DNA of 64,000 nucleotides from assembly GCF_034808145.1 (NCBI RefSeq), contig NZ_JAXHGM010000003.1:372001-436000 (forward strand), in the 5' to 3' direction. The number at the start of each line of letters is the position of its first letter. The first letter of the stretch is position 1. The translations under genes were made by a program, and so were the position numbers. This stretch comes from Halorubellus sp034808145. Lineage in GTDB: Archaea > Halobacteriota > Halobacteria > Halobacteriales > Natrialbaceae. This document shows, one piece after another, positions 42,922-52,151 of this stretch. The notes under the pieces are model-generated. The model was not told where the DNA came from. It searched no databases and saw only the letters and a list, made by a program, of their open reading frames with translations.

Positions 42922-43344
42922 TCAGTCCGAGTCCACGAACGGGTTCTTCCCCTCGACCAGGTTCGTCTTGTAGACGCCGCGGGTCTTCGCCACCGTGTTG
43001 CCGTCGTCGTCGTGGAGTTCCGCCTCGACGACGCCCGTGTCGTCGCCGTACCGGTCGACGACGGCCTCGCCGTGGATGTCGCCGGTCGCCGGGCGCACGT
43101 AGTCGATGCGGACGTCGAGCGTCGGCCCGGGGTTCCCTTCGACGGACGCGAGTGCGGCAGCGGACAGCGAGTCCGCGAGCGCGAACGGGACGGCGCCGTG
43201 CGCGAGTTGCGTCGACTCGGAGAGCGAGTGGTGGTCCGCGAGCTCGATGGTGCCCTTCGCGCGGCCGTCGCCGACCTCGGTGACCTCGAGTCCGACGTGC
43301 TCGCCGAAGGGATACCGTTCGTTGAACCGCTCGGATACGTCCAT
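42922..43344 (-). CDS. PaaI-like hotdog-fold thioesterase
   Basis: 140 residues from ATG 43344 (MDVSERFNERYPFGEHVGLEV). Hotdog pattern: strand GDGRAKGTIELADHHSLSES, then HGAVPFALADSLSAAALAS (the long helix with the Asp of PaaI-type enzymes), and DVRIDYVRPATGDIHGEAVV. The catalytic residue type is consistent with acyl-CoA thioesterases of the PaaI group. The exact acyl group is unknown. It is convergent with the MATE gene, 5 bp away. Confidence 0.86.
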   Translation of the reverse strand: MDVSERFNERYPFGEHVGLEVTEVGDGRAKGTIELADHHSLSESTQLAHGAVPFALADSLSAAALASVEGNPGPTLDVRIDYVRPATGDIHGEAVVDRYGDDTGVVEAELHDDDGNTVAKTRGVYKTNLVEGKNPFVDSD

Positions 43345-43457
43345 GCTGCCGTCATCGAAGCCCGTGGACAAGAAGGTTGGTAGCGCCCCTCGTCCGGTAC
43401 GGTCCCGTTCCAGTCGTGTCGCTGCCACGTCATCTATTCCGGTTCCTCTTTACAAGA

Positions 43458-43465
43458 TTTTAAAC
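43458..43465 (+). promoter_or_regulatory. TATA box of the M14 peptidase operon
   Basis: TTTTAAAC lies 27-34 nt upstream of ATG 43492 in an AT-rich stretch. The two following genes overlap by four bases and would share this promoter. Confidence 0.65.
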
Positions 43466-43491
43466 GCGTATTCGCGGAAGTAACTTGTGGC

Positions 43492-46230
43492 ATGGCAGGA
43501 GACGACCCACGACACGACGATTCGACACCCCCGAAGACCGCGGTGAGCAGACGCCGGTTCCTCGCTGGCGTCGGCGCCACCGTCGCCGCCGCGGGCGGGG
43601 CCACGCGCGGGACCTCGCTCGCCGAGGCAGCCGAATCGCCGTCCTCGACGACCGTCGGAACCGACTTCGAGTACCTCTACCGGACCGTCCCACTCGGCGA
43701 GCGCATCCCCACGAGCGTCCAGGTGGCCGACGCCGCGACGCTGGACCAGATTGCCGACGAAGGCACCGGCTTCCGGTCCGTCACGGACCCCGTACCGGGA
43801 GCGTACGTCGAACTGACGCGGTCTGAGGCCGTGCGCGTGTACCAGACCGCCGGCGTCGAGGCGATGCGGTTCGCGCCCGGCGCGAACCCGTTCTGGCAGC
43901 TCGACGCGTACCCCGAACGCGTGTTCCCCGATTCGACGGACGCGATGGACTACATCGCGTACGACGAGGCGCTCGCGGGCATCGACGCGCTCGCCGCGGA
44001 CAACCCGAACAGGGTGAACGTCCGAACCGTCGGGCAGAGCCCCGGTCACACGGACGTCGTCACCGACAGCCCGGAGCGGTACGACGTGACGCTCGTCGAA
44101 CTGACTAACGACGTCGACGACGACGCGGCGATGGCGGCGAAGACGAAGGTCCTGTGCTCGCTCGGCATCCACGGCGACGAACGGTCCGGCGTCGAAGCCG
44201 GCCTGCGATTCCTCGAGGACGTCCTCGACGGGAACGAACCCGACGTCGAGAGCCGACTGGACGACGTCGCGGTGCTGTTCGTCCTCCCGAACCCCGACGG
44301 CTGGGCGTCGCGGAGTCGACTCACCGACGTCGACGGCGCGTCGTCGACGTTCAAGCGCGTGAACGCGAGCGGCGTCGACCCGAACCGCCAGTACCCGACC
44401 GTCGGGTACGTCGACCCCGACCACAACCCCGCGGACCCGAACGGGTCGAACCTCGTCGACGACGACCCCGGCATCGACGGCGACGTCGACGCGCGGTACA
44501 CCGACGCCGTCCCGGACGCGCTCGGCGTCGTCGAGGCGCTGCGCGAGTACGAGAACTACTCGTTCGCCGCGGACTTCCACGGGATGTTCGGCTCCGAGAA
44601 CATGGTCGAGGGACTGCTGATGAACGACAGCTATCAGCCGGTCGAGCACGCGAAGCTCGACGCGCTGAACGACGCGCTCGACGACGCGCTCGCGGCGTCG
44701 GTGGGGCCGTTGCTGTCGGAGAACGAGGCCGCGCTCGGTGAGGGCGCCGACGCGCGCGCCCCCCGAACGCGAGGGATTCCCGAGACCAGCTACGCGTACG
44801 GCACCATCCTCGACACCATCGGGTACACGACGACCGGGGGCTTCGGGTCGTGGTTCTCGGACGCTATCGAGTCCGGTGGCGTCGACGCGATGGGTATCTC
44901 CTTCGAGATGGCGCTCGACAACCGCAACGGCGGCGAGATGGCGTTCATCCCGGGACTGAACGAGGTGCACGTGGTCGCGTACCGGACGTGCATGCGAGAA
45001 CTGGTCCGGAACGCGGGCGCGACCACGGACGGCACAATCGACTCCAAGGGGCGGTCGACCGCGTACGTCGACTCGGACGCCCTCACGCGGACCTCCGCGG
45101 ACCTGCGCGTCGACCGCTCGACGCGCGTCGAACGCGACGCGTTCACCGTGCAGGTCCCCGAGGACGGGACGACGGTGGCGCTCGACGGCGCAGCCGCCAA
45201 TCCCGAGCGTGCGGGGTCGGGTGGTCGACTGCACGTCGGCGTGACGCCCGCGCACGGTCGCGAGGTCCGCGCTCGCCTCCGGGACCCGACGGGCAGCGAC
45301 CGGGCGACGCTCGCCGCGACGGGCGGCGGCCTCCAGCACGGCGCGCGCGTCGGCGTCGACGACGCACCGGCGGGCAACTGGTCGCTCGACCTCGACGCGG
45401 ACGCGGCGACGACGGTCGCGGTCCGGACGACGCGAGTCGTCGCCGACGGCGCACCGGCACCGATGGCCGTCCTCGGGTACGAGCAGCGGCCCTACGAGGT
45501 GACGCCACTGTCGTACCTGGACGCGTACGGCGACGCGCTCGCGGCCGACGGCGTCGCCGCGGAGTCCGTGGACGCGGTCGCGAACGGCGCGCTCGTCGAC
45601 GGCGGGACGCCCGCGGTCGACAACCTCGTCGTCTCGCACGACGACGGCGCGGACGACGCCGCGTACGTGGCCGCCGTCGAGGCGTTCGTGAACGCCGGCG
45701 GTCGGCTCGTCGTCACCGACACCGGCACGCGACTGCTCGGCGCACTCGACGCCGGCGGCGCCAGCGCCATCGCGGACGCTGACGTCCGGCGCGTCACCCG
45801 GAACGCCGCGACGCTCGACCGCAAGCAAGGCGGTCGCCTCCTCGACGGCGTGCGCGACATCGAGACGGAGGTCTGGAAGGCGACACCGCTCGGCTACCGG
45901 ACGCGGAACGAGGCCGAGCTGTCGCTCGTCGACGAGTCCGCGTTCCGGTCGGCGGGCGGCGATATCGCCGCGACGACCGACGGCGACGTCGTCCTCGGCG
46001 AACTCGACGGGGTCGTCGTCGTCGGGAGCCTCCTGCCCGCTCCCGGGCAGGAGAACCTGCATCCGTTCGGCCTGTACGGGTCGGCGCTGTCCTCGATGGG
46101 CCACCGACTGCTGGTGAACGCGCTCGGCCACGACCAGCCCGCGGCCAGCGGGGAACGGCCCGCGGGCGACGGGGGCCAGCTCGCGGCCAGCGGGGACCGG
46201 CCCGCGGCCAACGGAGGTGGGTCGCGATGA
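43492..46230 (+). CDS. Tat-exported M14 zinc carboxypeptidase with extra C-terminal domains
   Basis: 912 residues from ATG 43492. Twin-arginine signal SRRRFLAGVGATVAAAGG (Arg 20-22). The M14 domain (about 150-510) holds the zinc ligands His 227 and Glu 230 (GIHGDERSG) and His 363 (DFHGMFG). It also has the family blocks LPNPDGW and GVDPNRQYP, and catalytic Glu 472 (SFEMALDN). The C-terminal 400 residues contain a beta-rich part and a GATase-like alpha/beta domain (NLVVSHDDGADD, NAGGRLVVTDTG). Probably an extracellular peptidase. The last 35 residues are a low-complexity Gly/Ala/Asp repeat, with a 20-bp direct repeat at 46141 and 46183. Overlaps the next gene by ATGA. Confidence 0.88.
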   Translation: MAGDDPRHDDSTPPKTAVSRRRFLAGVGATVAAAGGATRGTSLAEAAESPSSTTVGTDFEYLYRTVPLGERIPTSVQVADAATLDQIADEGTGFRSVTDPVPGAYVELTRSEAVRVYQTAGVEAMRFAPGANPFWQLDAYPERVFPDSTDAMDYIAYDEALAGIDALAADNPNRVNVRTVGQSPGHTDVVTDSPERYDVTLVELTNDVDDDAAMAAKTKVLCSLGIHGDERSGVEAGLRFLEDVLDGNEPDVESRLDDVAVLFVLPNPDGWASRSRLTDVDGASSTFKRVNASGVDPNRQYPTVGYVDPDHNPADPNGSNLVDDDPGIDGDVDARYTDAVPDALGVVEALREYENYSFAADFHGMFGSENMVEGLLMNDSYQPVEHAKLDALNDALDDALAASVGPLLSENEAALGEGADARAPRTRGIPETSYAYGTILDTIGYTTTGGFGSWFSDAIESGGVDAMGISFEMALDNRNGGEMAFIPGLNEVHVVAYRTCMRELVRNAGATTDGTIDSKGRSTAYVDSDALTRTSADLRVDRSTRVERDAFTVQVPEDGTTVALDGAAANPERAGSGGRLHVGVTPAHGREVRARLRDPTGSDRATLAATGGGLQHGARVGVDDAPAGNWSLDLDADAATTVAVRTTRVVADGAPAPMAVLGYEQRPYEVTPLSYLDAYGDALAADGVAAESVDAVANGALVDGGTPAVDNLVVSHDDGADDAAYVAAVEAFVNAGGRLVVTDTGTRLLGALDAGGASAIADADVRRVTRNAATLDRKQGGRLLDGVRDIETEVWKATPLGYRTRNEAELSLVDESAFRSAGGDIAATTDGDVVLGELDGVVVVGSLLPAPGQENLHPFGLYGSALSSMGHRLLVNALGHDQPAASGERPAGDGGQLAASGDRPAANGGGSR

Positions 46231-47921
46231 GCGACGACGAACCGACGCGTCGCTCCATTCTGCGGTCGACCGCGGTCGGCGCGAGCGGGCTCGCGGTCGG
46301 GACTCTCGCGTCCACCGCGACCGCCAGTGCCGCGGCGTGCGACGGGGCGACGGAGACGACGACGCGCACCGGCTCGCTCTCCGGCGCGGACGACGCCGAC
46401 ACCCTGACCTACGACGCGGCGACGAGCGACCCCTGCGAGGTCGCGTTCGACCTCGCCAGCGAGGACGCCACAGACTTCGACCTCTACGTCACGTACGACG
46501 GGCGAACGCCGACGACGTCGGACTTCGACGCGCGCTCGAAGACGTCGCTCACCTCGGGCGAGCGCGTGACCGTCGACGCCGAGAACGCGGACGCGAACGC
46601 GACCTTCGGCGTGCTCGTTGACTCGTACACGAACGGCGGGTCGTGGACGCTCGACGTCACGGAGACCACGGCGGACGACGGCGGTGGCGGCGGGAACGAG
46701 CGCCCGACGGCGTCGTTCACCGCGAGCGCGACGACGGTGACCGTCGGCGACGCCGTGGACGTGGACGCGAGCGACTCCACGGACCCCGACGGCTCGGTCG
46801 CGAGCTACGCCTGGACGTTCGGTGACGGCGCCGGCGCCGACGGCCAGACCGCGTCGCACGCCTACGACACCGCCGGCGAGTACGAGGTCACACTCACCGT
46901 CACGGACGACGACGGTGCGACCGACACCGCGACGAAGCCCGTGACCGTCGAATCCGGTGGCGGCGACTGCAACGTCACGCGGACCCGGACCGAGGAAGGC
47001 ACTCTGGACGGTACCGGGGCCGGCTCCACGTACCAGTACGCCGCGCGGACCGCCGACCCCTGCGAGGTGACGCTGTCGCTGTCCGCGGACGCCGGCACCG
47101 ACTTCGACCTCTACGTCACGTACGACGGGCGGACGCCGACGACCGCGGACTACGACGACCGGTCGTACAATTACGGGAGCGACGAGGAGATCGTCGTCGA
47201 GGGGAGCGCGTTCGGCGCCAAGGACGTCCTCGGCGTGCTCGTGGACGCCTACGACGGCAGCGGCTCGTTCGCGCTCGACATCGAGGAGGTCGGGACCGGC
47301 GACGGCGACGGTCCGGCCCCGAACGACCCGCCGACCGCGACGTTCACCGTGGACGCGGCGACCGTCAGCGTGGACGACCCCGTGACCGTGGACGCGAGCG
47401 ACTCCACGGACGCGGACGGCTCGATCGCGAGCTACGACTGGACGTTCGGCGACGACGCCACCGCGAGCGGCGAGAGCGCGACCCACGCGTACGCCGCCGT
47501 CGGCGAGTACGCGGTGACGCTCACCGTCACGGACGACGACGGCGCGACCGACACCGCCACGCGGACCGTCACCGTCGAATCCGGCGACGACTGCGGCTCG
47601 ACCCGCGAGACCGCCGGCACCGAAGGGCGCTTCTGGTGGAGCGGCGGCAGCGAGGACTACACGTACGAGACGCAGACGAGCGACCCCTGCGAGGTCACCG
47701 TGACCGTCGACGGCCCGAGCGCCGCTGACTTCGACCTCTACGTCACCCTCGACGGGCGGACGCCGACGACGTCGGACTACGACGTCCGGTCCGCGAGCGC
47801 GGACGCGCAGGAGGCGGTCACGACGGACTCGGTCGACGCGACCACGTCGATGGGTCTCCTCGTCGTCGCCGCGGACGGCTCGGGCACCTACCGGCTCGAC
47901 GTCGACGAGCTCGGGCGCTGA
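46227..47921 (+). CDS. Tat-exported protein with alternating PPC-like and PKD domains
   Basis: 564 residues from ATG 46227, overlapping the M14 peptidase stop by four bases. A twin-arginine signal TRRSILRSTAVGASGLAVG (Arg 8-9) leads. The order is three copies of a Cys-containing beta domain (each with DFDLYVTYDGRTPTT or a close variant) alternating with two PKD domains (ASDSTDPDGSVASYAWTFGDG and ASDSTDADGSIASYDWTFGDD). The repeated unit resembles the pre-peptidase C-terminal (PPC) fold. No catalytic domain is present. Encoded directly behind a secreted peptidase, it may act as its binding or targeting partner. No membrane anchor at the C-terminus, so it may be released. Confidence 0.85.
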   Translation: MSDDEPTRRSILRSTAVGASGLAVGTLASTATASAAACDGATETTTRTGSLSGADDADTLTYDAATSDPCEVAFDLASEDATDFDLYVTYDGRTPTTSDFDARSKTSLTSGERVTVDAENADANATFGVLVDSYTNGGSWTLDVTETTADDGGGGGNERPTASFTASATTVTVGDAVDVDASDSTDPDGSVASYAWTFGDGAGADGQTASHAYDTAGEYEVTLTVTDDDGATDTATKPVTVESGGGDCNVTRTRTEEGTLDGTGAGSTYQYAARTADPCEVTLSLSADAGTDFDLYVTYDGRTPTTADYDDRSYNYGSDEEIVVEGSAFGAKDVLGVLVDAYDGSGSFALDIEEVGTGDGDGPAPNDPPTATFTVDAATVSVDDPVTVDASDSTDADGSIASYDWTFGDDATASGESATHAYAAVGEYAVTLTVTDDDGATDTATRTVTVESGDDCGSTRETAGTEGRFWWSGGSEDYTYETQTSDPCEVTVTVDGPSAADFDLYVTLDGRTPTTSDYDVRSASADAQEAVTTDSVDATTSMGLLVVAADGSGTYRLDVDELGR

Positions 47922-47937
47922 GCGCTCGAACGGCTCC

Positions 47938-48885
47938 TCACCCGCCTGGTCGGGCCTGCAGTCCCGCGAGGAAGTGCGCGACCGTTCTGGCGGCCGCGTC
48001 GACCGTCCGGTCGTTCTCGTCGAGGGGCGGAGCGGTCTCGACGACCTCGAACCCGGCGATACGGTCGTCGCTCGCGGCGACCCTGACCATCCGGAACAGC
48101 TCGCGCGTCGTGATACCGCCCGGCGTCGGCGCGCTCGACCCGGGGTAGGCGGCGTCGAGGACGTCGATGTCGACGCTCACGTACACCTGGTCGACGTCGC
48201 CGAGCGCGTCGAGTGCACGGTCGACAGCGTCGACGTCGTCGTCACCGACCTCCTCGGCGGTCACGAGCTCGTAGTCGTTGTCGCGGACGAAGTCGTGGTA
48301 CCCCGTGGAGGTCTCGAAGTGTCGCGCCCCGACCACGCTCAGCGCGTCCAGCCCGTCGTCGTGGAGCTGTCGATACGGTGACCCGCTCGTCGGGTCCCCG
48401 CGGACCTGTCGACAGTCGAGGTGCGCGTCGAAGGAGACGACGCCCAGGGATTCCGTCGCCGCACCGACCGTCTCGTCGAGCAACGGGCTGGCGTTCGCGT
48501 ACGTCGTCGAGTTGTCGCCACCGAGGAACACCGGCGTCGCCCCGACGTCGTGGACGTCGCGCGTCGTGTCAGCGACCGCCCCCTGGACGACAGCGGTCGA
48601 CTCCGTCGCGGGGAGCGCGACGTTCCCGAGGTCACCGAGCGAGTCGACGGGACCGGCGTCGAAGTGATGCGTCTTCGTCGACGCGAGCGCCCCGCGAATC
48701 GCGGCCGGTCCCTCGCTCGCCCCCTGCCGCGAGATGACGGCGCCGTCGTAGGGGACGCCCACGAGCACCGCGTCGTACGCGTCCGCGTCGTCGAGCGTCG
48801 TCCCCTCGACGAGGTGCCCGAACTGGTCGTCGACCGGGTCCTCGCTCGTCGGTCGCCACGCCGGCGGGTCCGTGAACACAGCCAT
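47938..48885 (-). CDS. hutG: Formimidoylglutamase (arginase-family) HutG
   Basis: 315 residues from ATG 48885 (MAVFTDPPAWRPTSEDP); an ATG ten codons upstream is less likely. The arginase-fold metal motifs are present: GGDNS (Asn 125 where agmatinases have His), SFDAHLDCR (Asp 153, His 155, Asp 157) and VSVDIDVLD (Asp 239, Asp 241). The WRPTSEDPVDDQFG opening and CRQVRGDPTSGSPYRQ segment fit the HutG group. The Asn substitution at the first ligand is, to my recollection, found in a trypanosomal formimidoylglutamase, which supports this over agmatinase. Works with HutH in histidine degradation; the two genes are 15 kb apart. Confidence 0.75.
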   Translation of the reverse strand: MAVFTDPPAWRPTSEDPVDDQFGHLVEGTTLDDADAYDAVLVGVPYDGAVISRQGASEGPAAIRGALASTKTHHFDAGPVDSLGDLGNVALPATESTAVVQGAVADTTRDVHDVGATPVFLGGDNSTTYANASPLLDETVGAATESLGVVSFDAHLDCRQVRGDPTSGSPYRQLHDDGLDALSVVGARHFETSTGYHDFVRDNDYELVTAEEVGDDDVDAVDRALDALGDVDQVYVSVDIDVLDAAYPGSSAPTPGGITTRELFRMVRVAASDDRIAGFEVVETAPPLDENDRTVDAAARTVAHFLAGLQARPGG

Positions 48886-48975
48886 GGCACCCGGTTCGCT
48901 CGCAGCGTCCTTCAAGGGCCGGCTTTCGGTCGACGACCGGTCACCATCGCGCCGCCGTCGTCGACGCCGTCGCCG

Positions 48976-50646
48976 TCACTCCGCGTCGTCGTCGCGACGC
49001 GCACGCCGCAGTGCGACGCCAGCGGCCGCCGCGAGCGCGCTCGCCGCAGCCCCGACCCCGAACCCCGGCGATTCACCAGCCCCGCCGGTCGTCGTCGCGG
49101 CCGCATCGTCCATCGCCTCGGTACGCGTCGTCTCGACCGTCGTCGTCGGCGGTTCCGTCGGTTCGGCGGTCTCCGTGGTCGTCGGCGTCGCCGTCGTCGT
49201 CGGCTCCGGCTCGCACGCCGTCCCGACGGAGAACGACTCGGTGTCGCCCGTCAACCGCTGCACGTCGTCGCTCGACGCCACGAACAGGTCGCCGTCGACG
49301 GCTCGCGGCGTCGTCGTCGCCAGGTCACCGATGCGGTACTCGAACCGCTTCTCGCCGCCCTTGGCCGCGAACCCGTACAGCCAGCCGCGGCGGTCGACCG
49401 CGTACACCGTCCCGTTCGCTACGACCACCGGCATCTCGACCGGAGCGCGCGTATCCGACCGCCACGCCCACTCGCCCGTCTCCACGTCCATCGCCGTCAC
49501 GTGCCCGCCGTAGGAACCGACGAACACACGGCAGTCGGCGACCGCCGGACCGTTCCAGGGCGCGAACTGGAAGTCCTGCTTCTGCCAAGCGAGCTCCCGA
49601 CCGCTCCCTAGGTCGTACGCCTCCATCCGCCCACGGCCGCCGTTGGGCACGAATACGTACCCCTCGCCGACCGCCGGCGGTGCCGCCCCACCGGTCCCGA
49701 AGCCGAGCGTCTGCTTCCACACCTCGTCGCCGTCGTCCGCCTCCAGCCCGTACATGTACGACGGCTCCCCCTCCGGTCCCCACGTGCTCACGTACACCAC
49801 GCCGTCGTGTATCGCCGGACTCCCGTACATCCGGAGGCCGTTAGCGTCGTCGCTGGTGTCGTGCTCCCACTGACTGAACCCCTCCTCGGGGTCGAGCGCG
49901 TAGAACGTATCGTCGTCACAGCCGACGTACACGCTCCCGTCGTGGTACTTCGGCGACGACCGAACGATGTCGGCGGTCCCCCACTTCCACTGCTCCTTGC
50001 CCGTCTCGAGGTCGATGCCGACAACGAAGGACGCGTTACCTGCGGCGAAGACGCGACCTTCACCGACGGCGGGTGCGGTGTTCATCTCCGGCATCGGCTT
50101 CCGCCAGACGTGCTCGCCGGTGTCCTTGTCGATGGCGTGCAGGAAGTTCCGGTTCGACCGTAGCGACCCGTCGCCGACGAGGACCTTCCCGTCGGCGACC
50201 GTCGGCGGTGCGTACTCGACGCGACCGTTCTTGTATGTCCCACCGTCGACGTGGTCGACGCTCACGTCGAACGACCACGACTCCTCGATGCCGCCCGTGG
50301 GAGCGTTCGCGTCCCGCGGGAACCGCGAGTTCCGGAGGTCGAACCCGTTCATCAGCCATTCCGTCGGCGTGGCGGTCCCGCCGACGTCGTCGTCCGCCGA
50401 CGACCCCCGTCCACTCGTCGCTCCCGCCCGCGCAGCCGCTGTCGCACTGCCGAGCCCGAGCGCGCCGACGGCTCCGGACGTCGCAGCGAGCACGGCGCGT
50501 CGCGTCGCCCCCGACCGTCCGACGCCCGCCTCGCGACCGCCTGCTGCTGCCCCATCAGTCGTTTTGTCCGTCGATTCCTCGGCGTCGGTCCCCTGCGCGA
50601 ATCCCCACGACGCCACCCTGTCGTCAACGTTCGTCTCGCCAGACAT
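48976..50646 (-). CDS. Tat-exported PQQ-like beta-propeller protein with C-terminal anchor
   Basis: 556 residues from ATG 50646. A twin-arginine signal (ATRRAVLAATSGAVGALGLG, residues about 47-66) lies unusually far from the start, so an internal start is possible. The mature part is a PQQ-type beta-propeller with repeated W-motifs (EHVWRKPMPEMN, KEQWKWGTADIV, FSQWEHDTSD, EVWKQTLGFG, GEWAWRSDTR) and structural GxVYVG-type strands. No metal- or cofactor-binding residues typical of dehydrogenases are obvious, so it may be a binding protein. The tail is Thr/Glu-rich, then ESPGFGVGAAASALAAAAGVALRRARR, resembling PGF-CTERM anchoring. A TATA-like ACATATTTG is about 36 nt upstream. Confidence 0.82.
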   Translation of the reverse strand: MSGETNVDDRVASWGFAQGTDAEESTDKTTDGAAAGGREAGVGRSGATRRAVLAATSGAVGALGLGSATAAARAGATSGRGSSADDDVGGTATPTEWLMNGFDLRNSRFPRDANAPTGGIEESWSFDVSVDHVDGGTYKNGRVEYAPPTVADGKVLVGDGSLRSNRNFLHAIDKDTGEHVWRKPMPEMNTAPAVGEGRVFAAGNASFVVGIDLETGKEQWKWGTADIVRSSPKYHDGSVYVGCDDDTFYALDPEEGFSQWEHDTSDDANGLRMYGSPAIHDGVVYVSTWGPEGEPSYMYGLEADDGDEVWKQTLGFGTGGAAPPAVGEGYVFVPNGGRGRMEAYDLGSGRELAWQKQDFQFAPWNGPAVADCRVFVGSYGGHVTAMDVETGEWAWRSDTRAPVEMPVVVANGTVYAVDRRGWLYGFAAKGGEKRFEYRIGDLATTTPRAVDGDLFVASSDDVQRLTGDTESFSVGTACEPEPTTTATPTTTETAEPTEPPTTTVETTRTEAMDDAAATTTGGAGESPGFGVGAAASALAAAAGVALRRARRDDDAE

Positions 50647-50840
50647 GCCCGTTCGGTGCCACTCAGGTGGTGGACCTACAAATATGTTACAGCATATCGT
50701 CGACTGAATGATGTGAACCGGGCGCCAGGGAGACCGGCGTCGACGGAACCACGAGGACCGGCAGCGCTCGACCGACCGGACCGCCAGTTCAAGTACGAGG
50801 CCGCGGCCACAGTCGCCATGCAGTCTCGGAGGGACCGATA

Positions 50841-51380
50841 GTGGGGCATCGAGCGCTCGTCGCGTACGAACGACCGGCCGGTGGGTTCACCGTCCGGTAC
50901 TCGCAGTGGGGTGCGTACGGCTACCGGTTGCTCGAAGCGATAACCGAGTCGACGCCGCTGGGCGGCAGTCGCGGCGACGACGGGCCGTCGCGGGTCAGAC
51001 CGGGACCGGTCGGTGTCGCGGACGACCTCGCCGCGGTCGCCGCCGACTACGTCGACCCGATCGCGCACGAGGCGGCGTTCGTCGTCAGCGACGCGTACTG
51101 CGTTCGCGCGTTCGAACCGCTCGCGTTCTGGGGCGACGCGCCGACGTCCGCGTACGGCGGGGCGCTGGTGTCGCTCAGACGCGAACGCGACCCGACCGTC
51201 GACGCGCGAGAGCTGCGAGCGTGGCGTCGGGGCGCGACCGCGTCCGGACTCCCGACCGACGACGCTGCGGTCGACGCCGCCGAGCGCGAGCGCACGCACC
51301 GTCGGCTCTACGACGCGCTCGAAGCGGACGTCGACGGCCGTCGCCTCGAACCGATACCGCCGCGGACGCGAGAGGCTTAA
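50841..51380 (+). CDS. DUF6735-like haloarchaeal protein
   Basis: 179 residues from GTG 50841. A clear Shine-Dalgarno GGAGGGA ends 6 nt before the start, which decides it. The opening MGHRALVAYERPAGGFTVRYSQWGAYGYRLLEAI matches what I recall as DUF6735, a haloarchaeal family of unknown function. A second conserved block is HEAAFVVSDAYCVRAFEPLAFWGDA. The C-terminal 50 residues are Arg-rich and helical. It is immediately upstream of nucS on the same strand and its 3' end contains the nucS TATA element. Confidence 0.7.
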   Translation: MGHRALVAYERPAGGFTVRYSQWGAYGYRLLEAITESTPLGGSRGDDGPSRVRPGPVGVADDLAAVAADYVDPIAHEAAFVVSDAYCVRAFEPLAFWGDAPTSAYGGALVSLRRERDPTVDARELRAWRRGATASGLPTDDAAVDAAERERTHRRLYDALEADVDGRRLEPIPPRTREA

Positions 51381-51382
51381 CC
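51375..51382 (+). promoter_or_regulatory. TATA box of nucS
   Basis: GCTTAACC lies 24-31 nt upstream of GTG 51406, partly inside the stop region of the previous gene. Typical for a leaderless start. Confidence 0.55.
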
Positions 51383-51405
51383 ATCGGCCGCGACAACGGG
51401 CGGTC

Positions 51406-52143
51406 GTGCCAGACGAGGCCGTCGAGACGCTCCGGACGCCGACGCCGACGAGAGCGCGCGCGTTCCTCGCGGACGCGCTCCGCGGAGGTGCGTACGTGAC
51501 GCTCGTCGGCGCGTGCACCGTCGAGTCCAGGACGCGGACGTCCCGCGAGCATCCGCGAGCGCGACGGCACGCCACGTGCAAGCCGGACGGGACCGTCCTC
51601 GTCCACGGCCCGAGCGGCCATCGCCCACTCCACCCGCAACCCGACGGCGACCGCGTCGACGTCCGCGTCGACGACGACACCGGCGAACTGGTCGTCGCCG
51701 CCGGCCCGCCTTCGGGGGCCGACCAGCTCGTCGCGCGGTTCGACACCGTCGAACTCGCAACCGCCTTCGACGTCGACGACCACGAGACGGACGCGCCGAG
51801 CGGGACCGAGGCCGACCTGAAGGAACGCGTCCTCGAACGACCGGCCCTGGTCGAACCCGGGCTCCGGCCGCTCGCCACGGAACGGGACACGCCGGCCGGC
51901 CCCGTGGACGTGTACGCCGAGGCCGCGGACGGCCAGCCGGTCGTCGTCGAACTCAAGCGCGACCGCGCCGGCCCGGACGCGGTCTCGCAACTCGCCCGGT
52001 ACGTCGACGCGCTCGCGGCGGACCTCCACGGCGACGCCAGCCCGAGAGGCGTCCTCGTCGCGCCCGGGGTGACGCCGCGTGCCAGACGACTGCTCGGCGA
52101 CCACGGCCTGGACTTCGCCGCCGTCGACCCACCCCGCGACTGA
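51406..52143 (+). CDS. nucS: DNA mismatch/branch endonuclease NucS
   Basis: 245 residues from GTG 51406. NucS/EndoMS fold: N-terminal DNA-binding domain with CTVESRTRTSREHPRARRHATCKPDG and VLVHGPSGHRPLHPQP. The C-terminal RecB-like nuclease domain follows with EADLKERVLERPALVEPGLRPL and catalytic PD-(D/E)xK-type residues in GPVDVYAEAADGQPVVVELKR. NucS cuts mismatched or branched DNA, often with PCNA. It occurs together with mutS in this window, as in many haloarchaea. The C-terminus PPRD lacks an obvious PIP motif. Confidence 0.88.
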   Translation: MPDEAVETLRTPTPTRARAFLADALRGGAYVTLVGACTVESRTRTSREHPRARRHATCKPDGTVLVHGPSGHRPLHPQPDGDRVDVRVDDDTGELVVAAGPPSGADQLVARFDTVELATAFDVDDHETDAPSGTEADLKERVLERPALVEPGLRPLATERDTPAGPVDVYAEAADGQPVVVELKRDRAGPDAVSQLARYVDALAADLHGDASPRGVLVAPGVTPRARRLLGDHGLDFAAVDPPRD

Positions 52144-52151
52144 CGGGACCC

